Notes: generated from the sequence alone by a model not told the origin. A stretch of 46,609 nucleotides of DNA from an uncultured Lachnospiraceae bacterium (GCA_934418125.1 CAKRWT010000020.1:1-46609); one strand, 5' to 3'. Positions 24,196-34,066 are shown, counted from the first letter of the stretch. Made by a program: numbers and translations.

Positions 24196-25218
24196 ATGAT
24201 TACAGTAAGCCTTTGTATGATTGTAAAAAATGAAGAGAGAGTTCTGCAAAGATGCCTGGACAGCGTTGCAGGGCTGATGGATGAAATCATCATTGTGGAT
24301 ACTGGCTCTACGGATGCCACGAAGGAAATTGCAGCAAGGTATACGGATAAGATATATGACTTTGTCTGGATAAATGATTTTGCAGCGGCAAGAAATTTTG
24401 CTTTTTCCAAGGCAGCCATGGAGTATATTTACTCTGCTGATGCGGATGAAGTGCTGGATGAGGAGAACCGGCAGGCGTTCCGTACATTAAAAGAGACTCT
24501 TTTGCCGGAAATAGACATCGTGCAGATGTATTATACGAATCAGTTATCCTTCGGAACCATCTATAATTATGATAAAGAATTAAGACCGAAGCTTTACAAA
24601 CGGAACCGGAACTTCCGCTGGGAAGGAGCCATTCACGAGCAGGTAGTGCTGCAGCCGGTGATTTATGACTGTGAGATTGCCATTACCCATCTGCCGGAGA
24701 ACCAGCATAAGGACAGGGATTTTGCGGCCTTCGAGAGAATGGTAAGCATGGGAAAGCCTCTGGATAAGAGACTTCACAATATCTATGCCAGGGAATTGTT
24801 TATTTCCGGGGAGAAAAAGGATTTCCTGGCGGCAAGGGAATTTTTTGAAAAGTCCTGTCAGGATACCGCAAGGGAAGCGGAGGAAATCAAGGAAGCAGCC
24901 TGCGTTGTGGCACGGGCGGCAAGACTGGCAGGGGATGACCAGGCCTTTTTCAAATATGCCATGAAGGTCATTGCAGACCAGGGCTGTGCAGAGATATGCT
25001 GTGAACTGGGCAATTACTATGCAGACCGGCAGGACTGGGATGAGGCGGTTGTCTGGTATTATAATGCCGCCTATGAGACCGGAAGTATTCTGAACCTGCA
25101 CAGCAGCGGTGATGTCCCGCTTATGGGACTGTCCAGATGTTATGATGCACTGAAGAATGAAGAACAGGCGAAAGGTTACCGGCAGCTCGCAGAGGAATGG
25201 AAGCAGGAGAACCGATAG
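24196..25218 (+). CDS. Glycosyltransferase family 2 with C-terminal helical repeats
   Basis: The 340-residue protein starts with a GT2 domain: ITVSLCMIVKNEERVLQRCLDSV, IIIVDTGSTDAT and the DxD-type YSADADEVL. The C-terminal third (about 190-335) is made of helical pairs resembling TPR repeats (FAAFERMVSMGKPLDKRLHNIYAREL, DWDEAVVWYYNAAYETG). This architecture is common in Firmicute GT2 proteins that glycosylate peptides or cell-surface glycans. The start is ATG 24196, with GGAG nine bases upstream; the frame extends to a TTG at 24175. No membrane anchor is seen. Confidence 0.87.
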   Translation: MITVSLCMIVKNEERVLQRCLDSVAGLMDEIIIVDTGSTDATKEIAARYTDKIYDFVWINDFAAARNFAFSKAAMEYIYSADADEVLDEENRQAFRTLKETLLPEIDIVQMYYTNQLSFGTIYNYDKELRPKLYKRNRNFRWEGAIHEQVVLQPVIYDCEIAITHLPENQHKDRDFAAFERMVSMGKPLDKRLHNIYARELFISGEKKDFLAAREFFEKSCQDTAREAEEIKEAACVVARAARLAGDDQAFFKYAMKVIADQGCAEICCELGNYYADRQDWDEAVVWYYNAAYETGSILNLHSSGDVPLMGLSRCYDALKNEEQAKGYRQLAEEWKQENR

Positions 25219-25251
25219 ACGGTCAGCATACGGATTCGCGGAGGAAATGTG

Positions 25252-26307
25252 ATGAAATGGGAAGAAAATGTGCGTAAGGTAGTTCCCTATACGCCAGGCG
25301 AACAGCCTAAGGAAGAAAATGTGATTAAGTTAAATACCAACGAGTGCCCTTATCCACCGGCACCGGGGATTGTACGGAAGATAGAGCAGCTGGACGTGGA
25401 TAAGATGCGTCTGTATCCGGCATTCCCGGAGCAGACCGATCTGGCACAGGAACTGGCAGATTATTATCATCTGTCAAAGGACCAGATTTTTATCGGCGTT
25501 GGCTCGGACGATGTGTTGTCTATGGCATTCCTGACCTTTTTCCAGTCGGAAAAGCCGATTTTATTTCCGGACATTACCTATTCTTTCTATGATGTCTGGG
25601 CACAGGTGTACCGGATTCCCTATGAGACAAAGGCCCTGGATGAAAATTTCCGGATTCGCCCGGAGGACTATCGGCAGCCTAATGGTGGTGTGATATTCCC
25701 GAATCCCAATGCACCTACCGGTATTTTCATGGAAACAGAACAGGTAGAGGAAATCATTGCCAATAATCGTGATGTGGTCGTCATTGTGGACGAGGCATAT
25801 ATTGATTTTGGCGGAGTCAGCGTGTTGCCTTTGATTGAAAAGTATGACAATCTGCTGGTGGTACAGACTTTTTCCAAGTCCAGGGCTATGGCAGGCATGC
25901 GGATTGGGTATGCTATGGGTAACCCGAAGCTGATAAAGTATATGAATGATGTAAAATATTCGGTCAATTCCTATACCATGAATTATGCTGCCCTGCAGCT
26001 TGGTGCGGAATCTGTGAAAGATGTGGCATATTTTAAAGAGTGCTGCAATAAGATTGTGAAGACCCGTAACCGGGCAGAGCAGGAACTGACCAGGCTGGGC
26101 TTTACGTTTCCGAAATCCAGTGCCAACTTTATCTTCGCATCCCACAGGGAAGTGCCGGCAGGGGAGATTTTCCGGAAGCTGAAAGAAAAAGGCATTTATG
26201 TAAGACACTGGGACAAAGACCGGATTGGGAATTATCTGCGGATTACTATCGGAACCGATGAGCAGATGGAAACGTTTTATCAGGCATTGGAGACAATTCT
26301 TCAATAA
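25252..26307 (+). CDS. hisC: Histidinol-phosphate aminotransferase
   Basis: This 351-residue PLP enzyme of fold type I transfers the amino group from glutamate to imidazole-acetol phosphate in histidine synthesis. VIKLNTNECPYPPAPG near the N-terminus, FPNPNAPTGIF, VDEAYIDFGG and the Lys motif TFSKSRAMAGMRIGYA are all present. ATG at 25252 is chosen because GGAGG lies seven bases upstream; a GTG precedes it at 25249. No other his genes are adjacent, so it is an orphan copy. HisC-like enzymes can also act on aromatic amino acids. Confidence 0.9.
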   Translation: MKWEENVRKVVPYTPGEQPKEENVIKLNTNECPYPPAPGIVRKIEQLDVDKMRLYPAFPEQTDLAQELADYYHLSKDQIFIGVGSDDVLSMAFLTFFQSEKPILFPDITYSFYDVWAQVYRIPYETKALDENFRIRPEDYRQPNGGVIFPNPNAPTGIFMETEQVEEIIANNRDVVVIVDEAYIDFGGVSVLPLIEKYDNLLVVQTFSKSRAMAGMRIGYAMGNPKLIKYMNDVKYSVNSYTMNYAALQLGAESVKDVAYFKECCNKIVKTRNRAEQELTRLGFTFPKSSANFIFASHREVPAGEIFRKLKEKGIYVRHWDKDRIGNYLRITIGTDEQMETFYQALETILQ

Positions 26308-26349
26308 GAGATTCATATCTATATATAGAGAAAAAGAAAAGAGGTCGTT

Positions 26350-26850
26350 ATGGAAACATTAGCAGTAGCATTTGCAAATTCATTAGGAAAATATGTGGCG
26401 AAGGAAGTCGTGGTATTTATTATCTCCATGATTCCCATTCTGGAGCTTCGTGGTGGTCTGATTGTGGCATCCCTGTTACAGGTGCCGATTACCACAGCAG
26501 TTCCCCTTTGTATTCTGGGAAATATTATTCCGATTCCCTTTATTTTATTATTCATTAAACAGGTATTTAAATGGTTAAAGAAGGTAAAAGTATTCCGTGG
26601 TCTGATTGAGAAAATTGAAAACCGTGCCATGAATAAGAGCGACAGTATTAAGCAGTATGAATTCTGGGGTCTGGTATTATTCGTGGGAATTCCTCTTCCA
26701 GGTACGGGCGCATGGACCGGTTCCCTGATTGCTGCTTTGCTGGAAATTGATATGAAGAAAGCGATTCTGGCAGAACTGCTGGGTATCATTATTGCAACCG
26801 TGATTATGGCTCTTTTCTCTTATGGACTGTTGGGAACATTACTGGGATAA
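26350..26850 (+). CDS. Small multidrug-export-type membrane protein
   Basis: The 166-residue protein has four or five hydrophobic segments. It matches the family called 'small multi-drug export protein' (COG2426): VVVFIISMIPILELRGGLIVA, ILGNIIPIPFILLFIKQVF and GLVLFVGIPLPGTGAWTGSLIAALL are its hallmarks. The transported substrate is not established for the family and the name is historical. GAGG precedes the ATG. Confidence 0.82.
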   Translation: METLAVAFANSLGKYVAKEVVVFIISMIPILELRGGLIVASLLQVPITTAVPLCILGNIIPIPFILLFIKQVFKWLKKVKVFRGLIEKIENRAMNKSDSIKQYEFWGLVLFVGIPLPGTGAWTGSLIAALLEIDMKKAILAELLGIIIATVIMALFSYGLLGTLLG

Positions 26851-26922
26851 GCGGTAATTTCCAGCACAGGTCGGAAAGCATAGTGTCTGATGAACGTCAG
26901 GGCTGGCATGGAGAAAACAACA

Positions 26923-29676
26923 ATGAAAATGAAGAAAATTGCAGTCTGTGTGGCAGTATGCCTTATTTTGTGTGGCAGCTGCGCGCTGGTATTCCGGGAG
27001 CAGAGCCATTCTGCCGGGGAAGGAAAGAATCTTGCCCTGCAAAAAGGCGTGACAGCCACCAGTGACAGCAGTGAGAATGACACCTTACTTGCTGCTATGG
27101 CGATTGATGGGAATGACTGGGATTTACAGTCCAGATGGTCGAGTGAGAATAACTGGGAGGATGCCTCCCACTATATAGAACTGGAATTTCCGGAAGAAAT
27201 TTCAGTTTCTTTTGTTGTACTGAAATGGGAGCGGAGAAATGTTATTTCCTATGCCTTAGAGGGCTCCCTGGATGGCGTTACCTATCAGGAACTGGAACGG
27301 TTTGAGACTGCACCGGAGAGCAAACGCCAGGAGATTGCCCTGAAAGAGGCGGTGACAGTGAAATATCTGCGGCTTACCACCTATGCGGTATCCCAGAACA
27401 CAGAAGATTATTCCAATCTGTATCAGAATGTATCCCTATATGAGTTTGAGGTCTATGCAGACAAGCCTGCCGCTTATCAGGTGCAGGCACCGGAGCTGAC
27501 AGTGGGAGAAGACGGCAGCCGGTACCTGGAACTGCCGGAGGCACCAGAGGGTTATACGCTCCAGTTTATCGGGGCAGATTATGAGCAGGTAATCGGTGCA
27601 GATGGCACCATTTATGACACCATAGAAGAGAAAGAGGTAACAGTCGGCTGCCGGGTAGAGGACAAGCAGGGGAAGGAAGAAGCCAGGGAGATTTCATTTA
27701 CCCTGACCATACCTGCCAGCGAGGAAACACAGGACGAGAAGATTGAGGAAAAGACATTAACAGAACAGGAAAAAGGCAATGCATGTCCTCAGGTCATACC
27801 GGCTTTGGAGGAATGGCGGGGAGGAACCGGTACGTTTGCCTTGTCCGAAAACAGCCGGGTGCTGGTAGCCCAGGGAGCAGATGAACGTTTACAGGCGGTG
27901 GCAGAATTGTTCGTACAGCAATATGCAGATGCCAGAAAAGCGGTTCCGGATACTGCCCGGGAGGCAAGGGAGCCTGTCACGCTGGAAGTGGTTACCGGAA
28001 GTCTGGAAGACCTGGAACCTGGCGATATTTATCTGGGCTATGCGGATACGGATAATGGTCTGGGCAAAGAAGGTTATACGGTCACGATAAGTGACACCTG
28101 TGTCATAGAAGCAGAACAGATTACCGGTCTCCGTTGGGGAACGGTAACGTTATTACAGTTATTGGAGAAAGCCACAGAGATTCCCCAGGGGGAAATCCGG
28201 GATTATCCGAAATACGAGGTGCGGGGCTTTGGCATCGATGTGGCAAGAAAAGCAGTGTCTATGGATACACTGTATGCCATGCTGGAAACCATGTCCTATT
28301 ATAAGATGAATGATTTTGCCATTCATCTGAACGATAATACCATTTTAAGCACCAGTGGGCTGACCGGTTCGGTGGAACAGGCTATGACCGCTGACAGTGC
28401 GTTCCGGCTGGAATCCGATATCCGGAATGATGCCGGGGACAGCCTGACCTCCGGAGAGTATGCTTACAGCAAGGAAGAATTTGCCGCTTTTATCGAAAAA
28501 GCCGGTAATTATGGGGTAACCGTGGTGCCGGAAATCGATACCCCGGCCCATTCCCTGTCCATTACGAAGCTGTATCCGGAATATGCGCTGACGACCCGGA
28601 CAGAGGCGGTAGACCAGATTGATTTAAGTAATGAGAAGGCAAAGCAGCTGGTGGAAGCTATCTGGAAGGAAGCACTGGAAGGTGAGGATGCACCTTTCCG
28701 GCAGGCAGAGATTGTCAATATCGGCATGGACGAGTATTATGGGGATGGCGAGCAGTACCGGCAATTCCTTTCCCGGATAAACGAACTGGTACAACAGGAA
28801 GGAAAAACGGTGCGCCTGTGGGGCAGCCTGAGTAATATAGGCGGTACAACCATGCCGGATACGGCGGATTTGCAGATGAATGTCTGGAGTACCCTTTGGG
28901 CAGACCCGGTAGAAATGTACCAGACAGGTTATTCCATTATCAATATGCAGAATAACCATTTATATAGTATTCCCGGTGGTGGATACGATTATCTGGATAC
29001 GGAGGAACTGTACCGGAATTGGGAACCCAACCGGTTTTACGATTATAACCAGTCAGAAACCATACCGGCTTATTCTCAGCAGATGCTGGGGGCAGCCTAT
29101 ATGCTGTGGAATGACATGAGCGGTAACCTGGATTTGGGACTGATAGAATACGATTTGTATGAAAGATTTGAAGCCCCCCTGCCGGTCTTGGCAGAGAAGC
29201 TGTGGGGTGCAGGAAAACTGGCAGATTATGAAACATATAGGAATGAGAAACACAGGCAGGCAGAAGCTGCCACACAGAAACTCTATGACATACAGAAGGG
29301 TATAGAGCCTTCTTATGAAATCACCATGGAGGTATATCTGGAAGAGAACGAGGGAATCAGTCAGGTGTTAGCAGAGAGTGACAGTGCCTATGGAACGTGG
29401 GCATTCTATGCGGTAGAGCCGGAAAGCGGTCAGGTGGGCTTTGCCAGAGAGGGAAAGACATACACCTTCCCATACACCCTGCCAAAGCAGGAATGGACAA
29501 CCCTTACACTGGTGGGAAAACTGGGACAGACCAGTCTGTATGTCAATGGAGAACGGATAGCAACGTTGGGAAATACCCAGGCATTTGAAGAGTATGCCAC
29601 CTTTGTGTTCCCGGTAGAACGTATCGGAGAAGAAACCGGACAGTTCGCCGGGCAGTTGGAGATTAGCTGGGAGTAG
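26923..29676 (+). CDS. Cell-surface family 20 glycoside hydrolase (beta-N-acetylhexosaminidase), multidomain
   Basis: This 917-residue exported enzyme starts with MKMKKIAVCVAVCLILC, a signal peptide or anchor. Next come an F5/8 type C (CBM32-like) domain (about 35-185), a linker with an Ig-like stretch, a GH20b N-terminal domain (about 290-430) and the GH20 TIM barrel (about 435-780). The barrel shows YEVRGFGIDVARKAV, VVPEIDTPAHS and the catalytic Asp-Glu pair in NIGMDEYYGD (D603-E604). The C-terminal ~150 residues (YEITMEVYLEENEG...TSLYVNGERIATLG) look like a laminin-G/concanavalin-type fold. It would release terminal GlcNAc or GalNAc from mucin or other glycans. Start: ATG 26923 has GGAG nine bases upstream; earlier ATGs at 26890 and 26908 remain possible. 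Confidence 0.9.
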   Translation: MKMKKIAVCVAVCLILCGSCALVFREQSHSAGEGKNLALQKGVTATSDSSENDTLLAAMAIDGNDWDLQSRWSSENNWEDASHYIELEFPEEISVSFVVLKWERRNVISYALEGSLDGVTYQELERFETAPESKRQEIALKEAVTVKYLRLTTYAVSQNTEDYSNLYQNVSLYEFEVYADKPAAYQVQAPELTVGEDGSRYLELPEAPEGYTLQFIGADYEQVIGADGTIYDTIEEKEVTVGCRVEDKQGKEEAREISFTLTIPASEETQDEKIEEKTLTEQEKGNACPQVIPALEEWRGGTGTFALSENSRVLVAQGADERLQAVAELFVQQYADARKAVPDTAREAREPVTLEVVTGSLEDLEPGDIYLGYADTDNGLGKEGYTVTISDTCVIEAEQITGLRWGTVTLLQLLEKATEIPQGEIRDYPKYEVRGFGIDVARKAVSMDTLYAMLETMSYYKMNDFAIHLNDNTILSTSGLTGSVEQAMTADSAFRLESDIRNDAGDSLTSGEYAYSKEEFAAFIEKAGNYGVTVVPEIDTPAHSLSITKLYPEYALTTRTEAVDQIDLSNEKAKQLVEAIWKEALEGEDAPFRQAEIVNIGMDEYYGDGEQYRQFLSRINELVQQEGKTVRLWGSLSNIGGTTMPDTADLQMNVWSTLWADPVEMYQTGYSIINMQNNHLYSIPGGGYDYLDTEELYRNWEPNRFYDYNQSETIPAYSQQMLGAAYMLWNDMSGNLDLGLIEYDLYERFEAPLPVLAEKLWGAGKLADYETYRNEKHRQAEAATQKLYDIQKGIEPSYEITMEVYLEENEGISQVLAESDSAYGTWAFYAVEPESGQVGFAREGKTYTFPYTLPKQEWTTLTLVGKLGQTSLYVNGERIATLGNTQAFEEYATFVFPVERIGEETGQFAGQLEISWE

Positions 29677-29691
29677 GAAAGGAGAAAAGCG

Positions 29692-30534
29692 ATGGAAGCC
29701 TATACGGACTTTGCCAAGGTGTATGACACCTTCATGGACGATACGCCATACGAAGAGTGGTGTGAGTATCTGACCATGCTTTTGAAGAAACATCAGATAA
29801 CGCCTGCTCTGGAAGGAGATACCGGAGAAGCGGGAAAAGACCATTTCCTGGTAGAAAAGTTATCCCAGGAGAGGAATACCATTCTGGATTTGGGATGTGG
29901 AACCGGAACCCTTACCGAGCTGATGGCGAAGAAGGGGTATGACATGATTGGCGTAGACAATGCGCCCGAAATGTTACAGATTGCCATGGATAAGCGAGAG
30001 GCTTCCGGGCTGGATATTCTTTACCTGCTACAGGATATGCGGGAACTGGAACTGTACGGCACGGTAGGAGCCGTTATCAGTGTCTGCGATTCCGTAAATT
30101 ATCTGTTAGAAGAAGAGGATATTATCCGTACCTTTCGGCTGGTCAACGATTATCTTTACCCCGAAGGGCTGTTCCTTTTTGATTTTAATACCGTATACAA
30201 ATATGAAACCATAATCGGAGATGCTACCATTGCGGAAAACCGGGATGATTGCAGTTTTATCTGGGAAAACTATTACCATGAAGAGGAAGAAATCAATGAA
30301 TATGATTTAACCATATTTGCAAGAACCGCCCAAGAGGAGCTGTTTCAACGTTTTCAGGAGACCCATTTCCAGAGAGGCTACCGGCTGGAGCAGATGTTAG
30401 ATATGGTGGAACAGGCAGGACTGCGTTTCGTGGAAGCAATCGATGCCGATACCCATGAGGCGGTAACGGAGGAAAGCCAGCGTATTTACATCGTGGCGCG
30501 TAAAGGAAGCCAGGCAAACAGCAGCCTGCAATAG
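29692..30534 (+). CDS. Class I SAM-dependent methyltransferase
   Basis: The 280-residue cytoplasmic protein opens with YTDFAKVYDTFM and contains the SAM motif I LDLGCGTG (65-72), motif II MIGVDNAPEML and a post-I acidic residue, then FDFNTVYKY. The layout is that of a small-molecule methyltransferase common in Firmicutes next to hslO. AAAGGAG precedes the ATG. It follows the GH20 gene by 15 bases and precedes hslO by 48 bases. The substrate is unknown. Confidence 0.88.
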   Translation: MEAYTDFAKVYDTFMDDTPYEEWCEYLTMLLKKHQITPALEGDTGEAGKDHFLVEKLSQERNTILDLGCGTGTLTELMAKKGYDMIGVDNAPEMLQIAMDKREASGLDILYLLQDMRELELYGTVGAVISVCDSVNYLLEEEDIIRTFRLVNDYLYPEGLFLFDFNTVYKYETIIGDATIAENRDDCSFIWENYYHEEEEINEYDLTIFARTAQEELFQRFQETHFQRGYRLEQMLDMVEQAGLRFVEAIDADTHEAVTEESQRIYIVARKGSQANSSLQ

Positions 30535-30582
30535 TCCGGAAAACTGGAAAGCAATAGAGAGTATGCAGAAAAGAGGAAACAG

Positions 30583-31467
30583 ATGAAAGATTACATAGTG
30601 AGAGCAACAGCAGCCAATGCACAGATACGTGCCTTTGCAGTGACATCCAGGGAACTGGTAGAGTATGCCAGAAGTGCCCATGATTTAAGCCCTGTGGTAA
30701 CCGCAGCCCTGGGACGGCTGATGACAGGCGGTGTGATGATGGGCAGTATGTTAAAAGGGGAAAAGGACATCCTTACCTTACAGATAAATGGTTCCGGTCC
30801 GGTGCACGGACTGACGGTAACCGCAGATTCAAAAGGAAATGTCAAAGGGTATGCCGATAACCCACAGGCAATGATGCCGCCCAACAGCGTAGGAAAGCTG
30901 GACGTAGGCGGTGTGATTGGGCTGGGTGTCCTGACCGTTATCAAGGATATGGGGCTGAAAGAGCCCTATTCCTCCACCACGGAATTAAAGACCGGCGAAA
31001 TTGCAGACGATCTGACCTATTATTTTGCCGCATCCGAGCAGGTACCATCCAGCGTAGGACTGGGCGTTCTGATGGAGAAGAACAACACCGTAAAACAGGC
31101 AGGCGGCTTTATCATCCAGCTGATGCCTTTTACCCAGGAAGAGGTCATAGAGAAGCTGGAGCAGAAGCTGGCTGCCATCCCACCGGTTACCACCATGCTG
31201 GAAGAAGGCAATACCCCGGAACAGATTCTGGAAATTATATTGGGAGATATGGGGCTGGAGATAACCGATACCATGCCCATACAGTTCCGGTGTAACTGCA
31301 GCAAAGAGCGGGTGGAGAAGGTCTTAATCAGTCTGGGAAAGAAGGAATTGCAGAGTCTTATTGAGGAAGGAAAAGATGTGGAACTGAACTGCCATTTCTG
31401 CAATACCAATTATTCTTTTACCGTAGAAGAATTAAAGAAAATTAAGGAAAGTGCCAAAAAGAAATAA
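30583..31467 (+). CDS. hslO: Redox-regulated chaperone Hsp33
   Basis: The 294-residue protein is Hsp33, which becomes a holdase when its zinc-bound cysteines are oxidised. The N-terminal domain carries the conserved GRLMTGGVMMGSMLKGE and NGSGPVHGLTVTAD. The C-terminal zinc switch is complete: CNC (C237, C239) and CHFC (C270, C273). GAGG precedes the ATG. It is likely co-transcribed with the methyltransferase gene upstream and nadE downstream. Confidence 0.95.
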   Translation: MKDYIVRATAANAQIRAFAVTSRELVEYARSAHDLSPVVTAALGRLMTGGVMMGSMLKGEKDILTLQINGSGPVHGLTVTADSKGNVKGYADNPQAMMPPNSVGKLDVGGVIGLGVLTVIKDMGLKEPYSSTTELKTGEIADDLTYYFAASEQVPSSVGLGVLMEKNNTVKQAGGFIIQLMPFTQEEVIEKLEQKLAAIPPVTTMLEEGNTPEQILEIILGDMGLEITDTMPIQFRCNCSKERVEKVLISLGKKELQSLIEEGKDVELNCHFCNTNYSFTVEELKKIKESAKKK

Positions 31468-31522
31468 AAACCGCCTTCCGGAGATATAATAGGGAAGAAG
31501 AAAGTGGAGAGAGGCGAAAGAC

Positions 31523-33436
31523 ATGAAGCATGGATTTGTAAAAGTTGCGGCAATGACCCCGAAGATTAAAGTGGCAGACACTGGTGCCAATGCAAAGGAA
31601 ATCTGCAGGCTGCTTGCCGAGGCGACAGAGCAGGAAGCGAAGATTATTGTTTTTCCGGAGCTGTGCCTGACCGGTTATACCTGCAGTGATTTATTCCTAC
31701 AGGAATTATTATTACAGGAGGCAAAAGAGGCACTCCATACGGTGGCAGATGCCACAGAAGGCAGTGATGCCCTGGTTTTTGTCGGGCTGCCCCTGGAAAA
31801 GGATAATAAACTTTACAATGTGGCAGCAGTGCTGCAGGATGGAGAAATCCTGGCTTTCGTGCCTAAGCGGCATATTCCTGCCTATGGAGAATTTTACGAG
31901 GCGAGACATTTTATGCCCGGCAATGAGGAGCCGGATACTATCTGGTTTGATGAAAAGGAAATTCCCTTTGGAACCAATCTTTTATTCCAGGCAGACAGTA
32001 TGGCAGGACTGACCATAGCCTGTGAAATCTGTGAAGATATCTGGGTACCTCAATCCCCCAGCACTTCCCATGCCCTGGCGGGGGCAACGGTGCTTGTGAA
32101 CCTGTCGGCTTCCAATGAGACAGTGGGAAAAGATGCTTACCGGGAAATGCTGGTAAAATCCACCAGTGCCATGCTGGTAGCGGCGTATATCTACTGCTCC
32201 TCCGGAGAAGGGGAGTCTACCCAGGATTTGGTCTTCGGTGGGCATAATATTGTGGCAGAGAACGGAACTGTCCTGAAACAGTCCAAGCGGTTTATTCCGG
32301 AAAATGTATATACCGAAATCGATATCCACAGACTGCGCCATGAGAGACGGCGCATGACCACGTATGAGCCCGAGAAACAGGGAAATTATCAGATAATACC
32401 GGTGCACATGGAACAGGAGGATACGAAACTCACCAGAACCTTCAGCCCACAGCCCTTCGTACCATCCAATCAGGCAGAGCGTGAGAAACGCTGTGATGAA
32501 ATTTTATCCATTCAGTCTTATGGATTAAAGAAACGATATGAACACACTGGCTGCCAGTCAGCGGTTATCGGTATCTCCGGTGGACTGGATTCTACCCTGG
32601 CACTGTTAGTCACAGTGCGCACCTTTGATATGCTGGGTCTGGACAGACAGAAGATAACATCGGTTACCATGCCCTGCTTTGGCACTACTGACAGGACTTA
32701 TGAAAATGCCTGCAAGCTGGCAAAGACACTGGGAACCACCCTGGAAGAAGTGGACATCAAAGAGGCGGTAACCATTCATTTCCGGGATATCAAACAGGAT
32801 ATGGAGAAACAGGATGTTACTTATGAGAATGGGCAGGCAAGGGAACGGACCCAGATACTGATGGACATTGCCAACCGGGAAAATGGTATGGTTATCGGCA
32901 CCGGCGATATGTCGGAGCTGGCACTGGGCTGGGCGACCTATAACGGCGACCACATGTCCATGTACGGAGTGAATGCAGGGGTGCCCAAGACACTGGTGCG
33001 CCATCTGGTGCAGTATTATGCGGATACCTGCGAAAACCGGGAATTACAGGAAGTTTTGTTAGACGTGCTGGATACCCCGGTAAGTCCGGAACTGCTGCCA
33101 CCGGTGGATGGTGTGATTTCCCAGAAAACAGAAGACCTGGTAGGGCCTTACGAATTGCATGATTTCTATTTATATTATATGCTTCGATGCGGCTTTGAGC
33201 CGGTCAAGATATACCGGATTGCCTGTGAGTCTTTCCAGGGCATTTATGACAAGAGCGTCATATTAAAGTGGTTGAAGACCTTTTATAAGAGATTCTTCGC
33301 CCAGCAGTTTAAACGCTCCTGTCTGCCGGATGGTCCAAAAGTTGGTAGTGTGGCGGTATCTCCCCGGGGAGATTTGCGTATGCCGTCAGATGCCTGTGCC
33401 ACAATCTGGCTGCAGCAGTTAGACCAGCTGCATTAG
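31523..33436 (+). CDS. nadE: Glutamine-hydrolysing NAD+ synthetase
   Basis: The 637-residue two-domain enzyme has an N-terminal nitrilase-fold glutaminase with Glu46 (FPELCLTGY), Lys115 (VPKRHIPAYGE) and Cys170 (EICEDIW). The C-terminal synthetase carries the P-loop IGISGGLDSTLALL. It makes NAD+ from deamido-NAD+ with ammonia channelled from glutamine. Full length and all catalytic residues are intact. GAGG precedes the ATG. Convergent with the gene that stops at 33455; no terminator is visible in the 18 bases between. Confidence 0.95.
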   Translation: MKHGFVKVAAMTPKIKVADTGANAKEICRLLAEATEQEAKIIVFPELCLTGYTCSDLFLQELLLQEAKEALHTVADATEGSDALVFVGLPLEKDNKLYNVAAVLQDGEILAFVPKRHIPAYGEFYEARHFMPGNEEPDTIWFDEKEIPFGTNLLFQADSMAGLTIACEICEDIWVPQSPSTSHALAGATVLVNLSASNETVGKDAYREMLVKSTSAMLVAAYIYCSSGEGESTQDLVFGGHNIVAENGTVLKQSKRFIPENVYTEIDIHRLRHERRRMTTYEPEKQGNYQIIPVHMEQEDTKLTRTFSPQPFVPSNQAEREKRCDEILSIQSYGLKKRYEHTGCQSAVIGISGGLDSTLALLVTVRTFDMLGLDRQKITSVTMPCFGTTDRTYENACKLAKTLGTTLEEVDIKEAVTIHFRDIKQDMEKQDVTYENGQARERTQILMDIANRENGMVIGTGDMSELALGWATYNGDHMSMYGVNAGVPKTLVRHLVQYYADTCENRELQEVLLDVLDTPVSPELLPPVDGVISQKTEDLVGPYELHDFYLYYMLRCGFEPVKIYRIACESFQGIYDKSVILKWLKTFYKRFFAQQFKRSCLPDGPKVGSVAVSPRGDLRMPSDACATIWLQQLDQLH

Positions 33437-33454
33437 CGGAAAGTACACCGGATG

Positions 33455-33946
33455 CTACTGGGCGGAGTCTGTGGTTTCATCGCCCACGTTTTCCAGTGCC
33501 TTTTCCAAGGAGTTGGTAATCGCATCTAACAGAATCATGGAAGTATATTTGCTGTCATCGGGATATGTAATGCCCTCAAGGCTCTGGTTCTTGATAATCT
33601 GATTGGAAAGTTCCTCAAAAGATGGCTGAATCAGAGGATACATGGTGGTCACAGCCTCATCAAGATTCACCAGACGGATGGAATTGATATTGTGTTCGTC
33701 CACAGTGACTTCGATTTCCACAACGTTGTCATTGAGAATCAAAGAGGTTGTGTATACACCGGGCACATAAGAGTTGGAGGTCGTCTGTGTCAGGGTGGCA
33801 GCACTTGTTTCTGTTGCCTTTTCCTTGTCCTTGGGCAGGAACATGATAATCAACAGGATGATAAAGAGGATGCCAAGTGCGGCAAAGATACCGGTATATA
33901 TCAATTCTTTTACATGAAGCACGACAATTTTGGTTTTGGAACTCAT
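33455..33946 (-). CDS. Single-span extracytoplasmic protein, FMN_bind-like domain
   Basis: The 163-residue protein has an N-terminal cytoplasmic tail, one membrane helix (about 16-37) and a Thr/Ser-rich linker. A small domain (about 60-150) begins SYVPGVYTTSLILNDNVVEIEVTVDEHNINSIRLVN. That pattern resembles the FMN-binding (RnfG/NqrC-type) fold, which starts 'G.Y...... G..I.V.V.V....I..I', but no flavin-linking Thr motif is evident. GGGGAT precedes the ATG. It is divergent from glnA, separated by 235 bases. The domain assignment is tentative. Confidence 0.6.
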   Translation of the reverse strand: MSSKTKIVVLHVKELIYTGIFAALGILFIILLIIMFLPKDKEKATETSAATLTQTTSNSYVPGVYTTSLILNDNVVEIEVTVDEHNINSIRLVNLDEAVTTMYPLIQPSFEELSNQIIKNQSLEGITYPDDSKYTSMILLDAITNSLEKALENVGDETTDSAQ

Positions 33947-34031
33947 AGAATATCCCCACAGAAAATCTTTTTTATTAGTCTATGACAGGCACAGGAACAA
34001 TATGACTGTGGTATTTTTTGAAAAACAGGAA

Positions 34032-34061
34032 TTGACAAACGCACAAAATAGCTGTTATTAT
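34032..34061 (+). promoter_or_regulatory. SigA promoter of glnA
   Basis: TTGACA (34032-34037, consensus) and TATTAT (34056-34061) are separated by 18 bases. Transcription would start near 34067, exactly at the first leader hairpin, giving a ~115-nt leader. Confidence 0.7.
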
Positions 34062-34066
34062 GGTAC

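Noticed and set aside
25561..26316. Open frame of 251 codons on the minus strand
   Set aside because: Shadow of hisC; no plausible start region and no recognisable domain.
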